A DNA stretch of 64,000 bases from Adenophora triphylla var. japonica. Its lineage: Eukaryota; Streptophyta; Magnoliopsida; Asterales; Campanulaceae. Both the position numbers and the translations under genes were made by a program. Each line of letters begins with the position of its first letter. Within the stretch, counting starts at the first letter, position 1. The notes beneath the pieces are model-generated. The model searched no databases. It was not told the DNA's origin and worked only from the letters and a program-made list of their open reading frames with translations. Shown here in pieces: positions 23,816 through 33,179 of this stretch. The stretch is from positions 930,001 to 994,000 of the forward strand of contig JAFEMH010000076.1 in assembly GCA_022495995.1 (NCBI GenBank). Reading direction: 5' to 3'.

Positions 23816-25840
23816 CTACTCCGACTTGTCATCATCAGCCTCCTCAAACGAGAAATCTGGCATCTCAGAAAACCCGGCAGTCACCCCCTCGTCATCAGAA
23901 TACTGGACCCCCTCCTAATTCAAATGCTCAAAGTATTCTGAAGGGTCAAACCCGGTAAAAGGATCAAAGAAGGGATGCGAGGATGAACCCTCACCCTGCG
24001 CGCCCGACGGAGGAAATAACTGATAAAGGGTCTACGGCCTCTGGGCCCCCGAAGACGTCCCCGCATCAAAGATCTGCCGATCCCGAACCGGCACCCCAGG
24101 CTATGACTCTGGCTCAACCCTCAAAGGAGTATCCATATACCTCCTCGAAGGCATCGGCTCGAATGCCGCCGCGCTTCGCGAAGATCCGCAGGACAGCTTC
24201 CCCAAAAGCTTCTTCGTAAAAGCCTTTAACCCCACATATCGGCGGGTCAGCACGTCCAAGGACCGCCCCGAGACCTGCACAAGCAAGCAACAAAAGAAAC
24301 GCTCAGCAAAAGAGATACAAGCATACTCGACAAAAGAGAAAAATACAGAAAAGATGCTAAGATGGAAAAGAGTAAACACACTCACCGGAGCATCCGGGTC
24401 AACCCGATAAACAGCATGACCCTGGTCTGGGACGGGCACCGTCACCCTCCTCCTCAAGGAGTCCCCGCGAACATACGTGAAGTCCGGCCCCAGCACCGGA
24501 ACATATGGAGGACGTGACGAGCCAGTCTACCTCTACCTTGCCAACACCTGTGGCATCCTTAGCTTCCGCCAAATAAAGGTCGTATACTCCTCGCCCTCCA
24601 GGACGAACTCCTCGGCACTCACGACGGCCCGGTACCTCTCGTGCTCCAGCACGTCCATATCAAGAGGACTCATCATATGGAGGGGAGGATCCCTCGGAGC
24701 CATAGGAGGCATACCTGCGCCGTGCTGCCAGAAGACTCTCTCCCCCAGATACATGGAGTCGCAAGTGAAGCCCCGCAGAAGCTTCCGCTGCCGTGTCACC
24801 CAAGGGGCACCCTCCAGCTCGTCCTCGCCATATCGAGTCCAAGGGTACAGCTCAAACCCCTCTAGACTGTCCTTCTCCAGGTATCGCTGCACCTCCTGAT
24901 AGGTGACAGTAGTCTTTCCCCGGCTCGTCCTCCTCTTCCTCAAAGAGCGAGCCCAGCACAGAATGGCGGGATAACCAAACATGGCCTCATCCTCCAAGTC
25001 CCACGGCTGGCACCGGAAGATCTCATAGCACCATGTTTGCAACAAAAAAAGCAGAATGTTGCTTAGAACAAGAAAAAGAAAAAGAAGACAGAGAAATGAC
25101 AAAGTGATAAACTACAAACAACAATAAACTCATACCTCCAGTGCAAAATCAAAGCATCCCAGGGAACTGACCGCGCCCCGGCTGAATCGGTCCATAGCAA
25201 AATAGAGCTCGGCCAAGCCCGCCTCGCCCCAAGCAATCTCACAAACCCTCTCCAAGTCCACCAAACTCTCCAGCAGAGGGAAAAGAATGGAAGAGGCGTG
25301 ATTCGAGAACAAAGTCTCGGAGAGGGCAAACCACAGAAAAGAGCGCGCCAGCTGCTCCGCCGTCACTACCCCAGTGCCCCGGCTATAATCCCCGATGTTG
25401 GCGGTAATCTTCGCCTCCACATCGTGGTACACCATGCCCAAGCCCTTATGGGGATAAGGCGCAAACCCAAGTAGCTCAGCCAGCACCGCGTCGGACATCC
25501 TGTCCCGCCACTTCACCGACTCCCCCTTAAAGGAAAGCCCGGTGATCGCCGCAAAGTCAGTGGGAGTCACCGTCACCTCTCCCCAGCTAAAATGGAAGGT
25601 ATGCGTGGTGTCCCACCAGTACTCAGACAAGGCCAAGAAGACGCCCTTGTTCTTCTGCATCTCTGCTATCCCGGCCAGGTTCTCCACGAACACGTTCAGC
25701 CCCGTAGCAATCACTAGCCTCCGAGGACTAGGCCTCCCATCTCGGGAAATATCAGGCAGGCTCCGCCACAACTCTACCACGGCCTCAAGAGACCCCCGTG
25801 ACTTCATCCGCTTCGCCTTTCCAGACGACGGCAACTCACC
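23816..25840 (-). CDS. Antisense gene 2 of element P: second PMD protein, spliced, with lesions
   Basis: Exon 1 (25840-25136) encodes a PMD-type domain: LNVFVENLAGIAEMQKNKGV, WWDTTHTFHFSWGEVTVTPT, DFAAITGLSFKGESVKWRDR, ending CFDFALE before a GTATGAG donor. Exon 2 (about 25036-24386) continues TWCYEIFRCQPWDLEDEAMF and ends ...VDPDAP before a canonical GTGAGTGTG donor. Exon 3 begins at 24274 after TTGTGCAG and ends at stop 23816-23818 with an acidic tail (EEADDDKSE). The 24275-24385 intron (111 nt) is well defined on the minus strand, so the gene is transcribed antisense. Lesions: TAG in place of a probable CAG near 23920, and the exon 2 acceptor reads GCAA instead of GCAG. An upstream exon is possible at 26575-26691. 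Confidence 0.66.
24275..24385 (-). other. Intron of antisense gene 2
   Basis: Minus-strand donor GTGAGTGTG after GATGCTCCG and acceptor TTGCTTGTGCAG before GTCTCGGGG. It is T-rich with in-frame stops absent but a composition shift (FLFSVFFSF in translation) typical of an intron. Splice-site orientation proves the antisense direction of the gene model. Confidence 0.7.
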
Positions 25841-25904
25841 CTGCAGGTAAACACAACAAAGGTACGTCAATAACAGTACTTAAGCAAATATACAAAAAAT
25901 ATAC

Positions 25905-26285
25905 AAAGCATAAAAGTCCGTCCCAACACGGCAAAGCATAAAAGTCCGTCCCAACATGGCAAAGCATAAAAGTCCGTCACAACACGGCAAAGCATAAAAG
26001 ACTGCACCAACACGGCAAACTCACAAATCACAAAAGTCCGTCCTGATCGGCAATCTAACACAATTTTCTCAAAAGAGGGATCCGTCCCTACACGACACAT
26101 TTTCAAAAGTCCGTTACAAAAATACGGCACACACGACACATTTTCAACACAAAGTCCGTCTCTACACGGCTAATTTTTCACAACACAAAGTCCGTCACGA
26201 AACACGGCACATTTACAACACAAAGTCCGTCTCAAAACGTCAATTTTTTCACAAAAGTCCGTCTCTACACGGCAAATGTTTTCCA
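25905..26285. repeat. Minisatellite, about 27-36 bp units, in element P
   Basis: About ten degenerate units around AAAGTCCGTCNCAACACGGC. The first four (25910-26015) share GCAAAGCATAAAAG; later units lose that spacer. It lies in the putative intron or 5' region of antisense gene 2 and in the 3' UTR of element P. Confidence 0.8.
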
Positions 26286-26574
26286 AAAAAAACAATGTAC
26301 ATACAAAAATAGCATCAAGGTACAAATCACCAAAGCATGCATTTCAAGGAGAGACACTTTATTTTCACAAATAAGAGCTAAACTCCACCTTTTTGAACAA
26401 AAATCACATACCCACAATCCTTACATGCTCAATTTCAACAATTCATTATCAATTTCACAAAATGAGCATGAAAACAAAAAAAGCCCCAAATATGCAAAAA
26501 CTAAAACCCTAGTTCTAGCATACATCATTCAAAGCAAGAATCAAAACAAAATTTGATTTCTTACCTCCTTTACG

Positions 26575-26691
26575 GTCTTTCCCCGTAAGGTGTGCACCTA
26601 CGAATCCGGATACAACACATCTGAATTCCTTGTTGAATGTGAGAAGGAAGAAAAATTCCTTTGGAGGTCCAACCTCCTCTTTATGACCCAT
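26575..26691 (-). CDS. Possible first exon of antisense gene 2
   Basis: An ATG at 26691-26689 opens a 39-codon frame (MGHKEEVGPPKEFFFLLTFN ...) running to GGAG before a strong GTAAGAAAT donor at 26574. Its phase does not join cleanly to exon 1 at 25840, so it may be a 5' UTR exon or not an exon at all. It lies about 200 bp downstream (minus sense) of the palindrome module at 26891-26933. Confidence 0.3.
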
Positions 26692-26889
26692 TGGCCCCTT
26701 TGACGATGACCTCGTCCAATTCTTTCCGCCATGATAGCAATCTAATCAACTCGGAAGAATTTCCTCAAGAAAATTTTGATCAAAATCGAGTTTTCTTTCT
26801 CTCTTTCTCCTCGGCTGAGTTTGAAAAATGAAGGGGAATGGCGTCGCTGCAATCTGATTCTGATTTGAGAAAATCAGATTTCAAGAAGA

Positions 26890-26934
26890 AGCCGCGCGGA
26901 CAACTTTGCAAGGAAAGTGAATCCGCGCGGACCA
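26890..26934 (-). promoter_or_regulatory. Palindrome module upstream of antisense gene 2
   Basis: Two CCGCGCGGA-centred copies: GCCGCGCGGAC then AACTTTGCA (26891-26909), and TCCGCGCGGACC then ACTTTGCATCCC (26922-26945). The downstream flank AGATTTC also matches that of the module at 23482, so the two antisense genes have paralogous upstream regions. Confidence 0.5.
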
Positions 26935-27049
26935 CTTTGCATCCCAGGCGAGATTTCTCTTTTGCGCTTATAATCTTTGCCCCTGGCCATCCATAGGCCA
27001 TTTCCAGCAAGATTCATGCAGTTTGGTCCCTAAACCAACAAAATTAACT

Positions 27050-28330
27050 CCGGCCATCATCGTAAGTCCGGATCTCGTCCACTAAACGTCGAAACCAACA
27101 CAAAAGGCACCAAGGCCTTTGAACACAAGTCTCAAGGCCCAAACACCTTCAAAACGCAAAACAAGACAAAACCCCGACCGTCATCGTATGCCCGAATCTC
27201 GCCCATTAAACAGCAAAACAAACACAAAAGGGCACAAAACGCCTTCAAACACCAACTCCAAGGCACGAACGCCTTCAGACACCAATCTCACGGCACAAAA
27301 TGCCTCCGAAACACAAAACACAAAACAAAAACCGGCCATCAAAGTAAGCCCGAACCCCCTTCCCCAGCGAAAAAAAGTCAAACGGCCATCAAAGTAAGAC
27401 CGTACGAAAGTACATATCCCTAGCAGATAAACCCCGGCTGTCACCGTAAGCCCGAACCCCAAGGCACAAAACGCCTTCAAAACGCACATCCCAAGGCATA
27501 AATGCCTTCTAAACAAACAAGTCATTCCCCCGGTAGCCATTGTAAGCCCGAACTCTTCCCCAGTGGACAAAACACAAGGCAAACACGCCTCCCACAAAGT
27601 CTTAAACACCAGGACACCGATGCGTCCACCTCACCTTAGGACACCGACACGTCCGCTCATAACCTCAGTCAGAGGACATAACATGTCCTCATAACGACAC
27701 AACCAGAGGACATAACACGTCCTCCTACACTACAAACCATTTTCTCGTAAGATTACCCATCTTTTCGTAAGATCACCATTTCTGAACTACGATTAGGCTT
27801 GATTCCCACACGGGATACTTAGGAATCTTGTCAAAAGGGTCCAGCCATCCGACCTAAATGGTCACCTCAGGACACCAACACGCCCACCTCACCACAGGAC
27901 ACCACCACGTTCTCACATCCGACCTAAACGGTCACCTTAGGACACCACCACGTTCGCATACAGGACAACTTCACCATTTTCGAACTACGATCAGGCTTGA
28001 TTCCCATTCGGGATACGTAGGAATCCTGTCAAAGGGTCCACCCAGCCGACCCAAACGGTCACACTTAGGACACCAACACGTCCACATCACCTTAGGACAC
28101 CATCACGTACTCACATCCGACCTTAGCGATCACCCTACACACGAACTACGATCAGGCTTGATTCCCACTTGGGATACGTAGGAATCCTGTCAAAGGGTCC
28201 AGCCATCCGACCCAAGCAGTCACCTTAGGACGCCACCACGTCCTCACAACCGACCTAAACGGTCACACAATCAGGACACGGACACGACACCAACACGTCC
28301 TCACAAACCGACCAACACGGTCACCTTCTC
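27050..28330 (+). repeat. Repeat-rich 3' UTR of element P
   Basis: Two kinds of degenerate tandem repeats. At 27050-27560, five or so units carry GTAAGCCCGAAC-like cores spaced 90-160 bp (near 27062, 27185, 27345, 27440, 27545). At 27600-28330, units alternate AGGACACCNNCACGTCC with a block ACGATCAGGCTTGATTCCCA near 27790, 27985 and 28147. Variable tandem repeats in the 3' UTR are established for Tat/Ogre elements and can seed satellite DNA. Confidence 0.8.
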
Positions 28331-28749
28331 TCTCCCAACAAGCGATCCTGATTGGGACCCTTATCTTATCGACGACCCCACTTCCTTCATAAGTGACGTC
28401 GCCGAGGGGCTTCTGTAAGTACCCCAATCTGGATCGCTTCCCATCCGACACACGGGAAACACCGCGGACTCACACAAACATAATCACGAAGACCATTAAC
28501 CTTCAAAAACCCCAAAACCAGCAACCAAACCAAGGTAAGGCCTTTCTGGGGTAAAATAATGCAAAAGGGCCTTTTAGGAATTTCGAAAAATATTTGGCCT
28601 GCATAATGGTCCGCGCGGACCATTTTGCACCCAGACATCATATTACGAAATCTCCTTAAAGTCCACAATATTCCCTTAAATTCAGGAAAATCAAAAATTT
28701 GGTTTTCCCAGAATGGTTCGCGCGGACCATTTTGCAGTTTTTCTACCCC

Positions 28750-28757
28750 TATAAATA
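28750..28757 (+). promoter_or_regulatory. TATA box of LTR4
   Basis: TATAAATA, 22 bp after the second palindrome, upstream of a C/T-rich transcribed leader. Confidence 0.7.
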
Positions 28758-29037
28758 GAGGGCTCCCCCTCTCATTTTCTTTACACCTCCCTTCTCTCCT
28801 CTCTCCCCTCTAAGTCATTTCGAGGCACTTTCGGTCCCTTTCGGTTTCTTCCGAGGCCTTTTGAGCCCTTTCGAGGCGCTCTGAAGCCCTGCCAAGCGCT
28901 CCCGAGATGCTCCCGAGCTGCCCTGAGGCACTCCCGAGGCATCCCAAAGCCTTACCGGTCCATCTTGAGGCATTCTGGCCCATCCCAAGGCATCCCGGTC
29001 CATCCCGAAGCCCTGCCGAACTATCCCGAGGCATCCC

Positions 29038-29262
29038 GAGGCACGCCGAACCTCTGCTCGAGCACAACCAACACTCCCGAGGCACGCCAAACCTCTGCCC
29101 GAGTACAACCTACACTCTCGAGGCACGCCGAACCTCTGCCCGAGTACAACCAACACTCCCGAGACACGTCGAACCTCTGCCCGAGTACAACCAACACTCT
29201 CGAGGCACGCCGAATCTCTGCCCGAAGACACACCTAGCACTCCCGAGGCACGCCAAAGCTCT
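29038..29262 (+). repeat. 41-bp tandem repeat in the R/U5 part of LTR4
   Basis: Five to six copies of a 41-bp unit beginning GAGGCACGCCGAACCTCTGC. The same unit, fewer copies, lies in LTR3 (about 16665-16790) and as one or two copies in LTR1 and LTR2, so copy number varies between LTRs. It creates long spurious Pro/Arg-rich open frames. Confidence 0.8.
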
Positions 29263-29738
29263 GTCCGCAGACATCGGTACATCCCAAAGCAATCTTGGTC
29301 CATCCCGGAGCACTATTCACACTCAAACACTATTCCCAAGCAAAAGATAGACACAAACCAACATTGGTAAGGCTTCCTTCCCAAACTATTTCAATTCATT
29401 TCAATACATAGCATACAATGTAGACATCATATTCAACATGCATTTTTAAAACCACAAACATACACACACACACACAACTTTTAAAGAAAAAAGGGGTATC
29501 GAAAGACTCGTGTATACGAGGCGACTCGGGTGAGCTCTACTATTCTCTTTCCGAGGCGTAACCTGACCTTCGAATTCAAAATCTCATCACACAACAACAG
29601 TTTTTTAAACAAGCTTTTTTATAATGTTTTGGGCTAAATCAAAACGGCGTGGCGACTCCTCCAAACAAACATAGCGACACCTCCCGACTCGAAACCGTGA
29701 GATGCCGGGGCCTGCGCAGTCGGATCCGGGTAATTTCA

Positions 29739-30575
29739 GTTGGTACCGGCCGAACCTCCCAAACCCAGAATTTTTAATGCAATTGAACCCAATAATTCTC
29801 AATTGAAGCAAAATTAAAGCCTAGGAAGTAATTTTCGAACGAAAGAGAGGATAATTACCTTGTTTTTCAATGTTTGACATCTTGAATGAACTTGAAATTG
29901 ACTTAAACTTCTTCTTCTTCTTCTCTTTCTCTCTCCAAAATCCGAAATTTTCACTCTCTCTTTCTAAAAACAGTTGACTTCTTCTTCTTTTCTTTGTCTC
30001 AATCTGATTTTCTCTCCTCTCTTTCTCTCTCTAAAAATCAGTGGTGGGTGGGTATGGGTGAGAGAGAGAGTAAATGAAAGGGTTAATGGGTGTGGGTGTG
30101 AGTGTGGGTGTGTGGGTGAGTGGGTCAGTGGGGTATAAAGGGAAAGGGAGGGGTTTGTTTTAATTTTTGGGGGGTGGTTTTAACGCTACAGGTTTACTCA
30201 ACAATTTTATGGGTTTATATAACAATTCTCTTAACTTACCGCTAACTCTACCCATGTATTATGTGTATTAACGAAATCCATATGTTATAGTCACATCTTA
30301 AAGACTATCAATTAGGGAATGTCACGTGGCCTATCAAGACTGAATCACAGCCCTCATGGGCAAGATACGTGATACTATTACGTACTCAAACCTAAACCAC
30401 ACATCCTCTATTTGATATTTCACGATAAGATTATTTCTCAAGTGATTTTACTCTAGCATTCGAGGCCCTGAGTCATAATTAAACTCGACTGATTTAGGTG
30501 ATTGTGCTCCATAGGTTCGATCCACCAAAGTTAGATACTCTTTCACCCCAAATTCTCTTAAGTCATCAAAAAAAG
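29739..30575. other. Non-coding sequence flanking element P
   Basis: No gene seen. Contains CTT/CT-rich runs (29905-30040) and a GTGGGTGTGAGT-type simple repeat (30045-30130), then AT-rich sequence. Confidence 0.5.
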
Positions 30576-31349
30576 AGAATTGTTATTTACCCCCGCAACA
30601 TTACTGAATACCCCGCAATACTAAGTCTACCCAACATTCAACACTAGTCACACCACCCTTCTCCCTATTTTACCCCTTTCTTCTTCAGCCCATCCACCCT
30701 CCACCGCCAGTCTCCATGTCCACCTCCATATGACACCGACGGATTACGTTACCGTGAGAGCAACTTTAGAAATAACAATTTTCACCAGAAAACAACTTAC
30801 GGACCAGGGCATCCGGAAGTTAATTTCCAAGGCGCTATCAACGCCTTTCTCTCACTCATGCAGACGTCGTATTCTTCAGCCACTCTCTTACTCGGCAAGC
30901 ATCCATTAGCCATGGCTGAAGCCCCCTAAAACTCAAGCAATTGCCACAGGAAAAACTCAAATCGACCCACCTTTCTTCTCCTAAATCCTAACCCCTTCTG
31001 TTTGTCATCCATCCCGCTTCATCCCGTCGTCAGATCCGCCATGGTTCAACAATTCAAACCCCCGATTCCACCAGGAAAGTCGTGAAATCGAAGCATAAAG
31101 GGGGTACCCAGGAGGAGGTTGATGTGTTTCCCCCTGCTTCACCGGATCGATTCGAGACAAAGAGCACAAGGGGGCAAGTTTTTGATTGTAGCATATGGAG
31201 GTGGACATGGAGACTGGCGGTGGAAGGTGGATGGGCAGAAGAAGAAAGGAGTAAAATAGGGAGAAGGGTGGTGTGACTAGTGTTGAATGTTGGATAAAAT
31301 TAGTATTGCGGGGATATTCAGTAATGTTGCGAGGGTAAATACCAATTCT
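30576..31349. mobile_element. Mutator-like non-autonomous element with about 157-bp terminal inverted repeats
   Basis: The left arm 30576-30732 (AGAATTGTTATTTACCCCCG ... CCACCTCCATATG) is almost the exact reverse complement of 31192-31349. The arms are separated by about 460 bp with no convincing ORF. Long TIRs point to a MULE. The flanks are A-runs (CAAAAAAAG / AAAAAAAAA), compatible with an 8-9 bp target duplication but too simple to prove it. Confidence 0.75.
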
Positions 31350-31506
31350 AAAAAAAAATTACAATATTTCTTAATCAATGAAAGAATTGGGTGGAGGGAG
31401 TAATTGTCGTAGGGGGGAATAGAATTTGGGCAATCGACCAAGTAGGGTGCCGTACTTTTCCTTTTTTATCAAATAGGGTAACGTACTAACTAGTTACTGA
31501 CTTAGG

Positions 31507-32726
31507 TGTTGGAAATGGGTTTTAGAAACAAGGTTTGACCAAGTTTTGACCCAATTTTCAAATAGGTTTCATTTATTGATTAATGAAATAAGTTACAAAA
31601 TTATAATCTACATTTGTTGTAGATTAAGAAAATACATTTATTTACTCAAAACCATTTCCGGGTGAATGAGAAATTAATGGCTAAAGATTGTAACTTGAAA
31701 TGGGAAAATGAAGAGTTTATGGGATATGAAAGAGTTATCCCACATTGCTTAGAGATAGAAAGTAAAGCAAGTTTATAAGTGGATGCAAACAAGGAGGAGG
31801 CATCAAGTTGTTCCTCCTTGGGCCAACCTAGGTGGACCATTGGGCCAACCATGCAAGGTGCAGCCCAATTGTGCCAGTTTTATACTAGCTCAATTTGGAC
31901 CACACCCGCGAAGCGCGCGAAGCGCGCGAAGGGCGGAATGGGCGGTTTAGGGCGCACTTTGCACTTCGCACGTGCGCATCGTCGCTAGGAGCTATTGGAG
32001 CCTTTGATTTTTAGCAAATCAATCAAGGTTCGTGGCTCGGGTGCAGTAGTTCGGTTCAGCTTGGCTCGGACCGGGCCCAGGGCGGTGCGGTGTATGGTGC
32101 GGTTGGGCCTTGGCCCATTCGGATTGGGTCAGGGCGGTGCAACGGTTTGGGCGGTTCAGTGCAGGTCGGACCGTGGATGCAGTGCGTGCCCCGAAAGGGT
32201 GCAAGCGGTCGATGAACCGGGTCAAGGGGTTGGAATGGTTCATGGAACCGGTTCAAAGAGGTGTGGCGAGATCCGGCGGATCGAGCCCTTCACCAGAATC
32301 TGATCTGACGGCCCAGAATCCACCAGTTACCAATAGTGCCTATTCCCAAAAGGCACCCCAACTCTTCATTATCTATAAATAGTCCCCTGCAGTTTGTCAA
32401 TCATTCATTCCATCATTCAGTGAGTAAGCATTCAATAGTAATTAGAGAGAGAAAGCATATTGAAGCATATAATATTCCTTTCAAGTCCAGAAGTTCCAAA
32501 CAGTTAGTTTGTTCGCCGAAGTCGTTAGTTTGAAGATTGTCAGTAACCGTTAGCACCAGTGCGGGGCAATTACTTCTTACGGAGATTGTGTCTAACACAA
32601 GCCTCGACTCTTTGCATTCCCGGTTTAATTCAGTTTTTCCGGTTTTCATTTCATTTCCCGGTTTTATTATTTTCAGTTATTTTCTTAAAGAAAGCCTTTT
32701 CGAATTTCCGTTATATTTTCCTAACA
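31507..32726 (+). repeat. 5' LTR of C1
   Basis: 1220 bp. A CG-dense patch at 31905-32290 (GCGAAGCGCGCG repeats; GGTGCGG repeats) differs from the 3' LTR by many small indels, while the AT-rich ends are almost identical. A TATAAATAG box is near 32376. Confidence 0.92.
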
Positions 32727-32760
32727 ATCGTAAGAAGTAATTTACGTTTTCTTAAGGAAA

Positions 32761-33179
32761 TGTCGACTGAAAATAAAACCTCTCAGTTGTTCGAGGTTAC
32801 CCACCCTCATCAGACAAATGCAACGAACCAGATTGTTGTGCCCGCTCCGGTTCAGAATTATCCAGCACTTAGCAAGAAAACAACGAAGTTCGAAGGTGCG
32901 GATTTCAAAAACTGGCAACAGGAGATGTTGTACCTCCTAACCAACCTCGGTTTAAAGATGTTCATTGAACAAGGTATCCCCGCTAGTCAGGATGATGATT
33001 CAGATCCGCAAGGACGGATAGCTACAGAGGCATGGAATCATGGAAATCTCATATGTAAAATGTACATATTGAGTGGGCTAAGTAAAGCCATATATCAGGA
33101 GTACTGTCTCGTGGAGACAGCCAAGGAGTTGTGGAACTCATTGGAACGGGTCTACAAGAGTCAAGAGACCGACTCGTAA
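32761..33179 (+). pseudogene. gag N-terminal part of C1, truncated
   Basis: Starts MSTENKTSQLFEVTHPHQTN and contains the copia gag signature FEGADFKNWQQEMLYLLTNL and [12 protein letters not shown]. It then stops. The rest of gag, including the zinc knuckle, is missing: sequence goes almost directly to protease in another frame. C2 retains the missing knuckle ([14 protein letters not shown]). Confidence 0.85.

Larger units (their letters stand above)
15144..29738 (+). mobile_element. Element P: Tat/Ogre-type gypsy element with two antisense PMD genes, 5' end missing
   Basis: Plus-strand order: partial gag (15150-17722, interrupted by a solo LTR), protease (about 17960-18366), linker, RT remnant, archaeal-type RNase H and integrase (to 21379), two antisense PMD genes (21802-23380 and 23816-25840), repeat-rich 3' UTR (25841-28413) and 3' LTR (28414-29738). 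The 5' LTR and gag start are cut off where the A/B complex begins at 15143. Large size, tRNA-Arg LTR family, duplicated RNase H, antisense genes and a repetitive 3' UTR together place it in Tat/Ogre. Confidence 0.88.
28414..29738 (+). repeat. LTR4: 3' LTR of element P, 1325 bp
   Basis: Starts TGTAAGTACCCCAATCTGG at 28414 after the purine-rich GAGGGGCTTC, ends GGTAATTTCA at 29738. It is the same family as LTR1-3 but in plus orientation and with a CG-centred palindrome: GGTCCGCGCGGACC at 28609-28622 and one-mismatch GGTTCGCGCGGACC at 28715-28728. TATAAATA is at 28750-28757, then a pyrimidine-rich leader. Confidence 0.9.

Noticed and set aside
24101..24496. 131-residue frame as an independent gene
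   Set aside because: It spans the canonical intron 24275-24385 of antisense gene 2; the hydrophobic middle is intron translation.
30576..31349. Pack-MULE with a recognisable host gene fragment
   Set aside because: I could not identify any coding similarity in the interior, so only a non-autonomous MULE-like element is claimed.
31995..32382. Open frames in the GC-rich part of the C1 5' LTR (and copy at 37283-37817)
   Set aside because: Inside an LTR, upstream of its TATA box, not conserved between the two LTRs because of indels.
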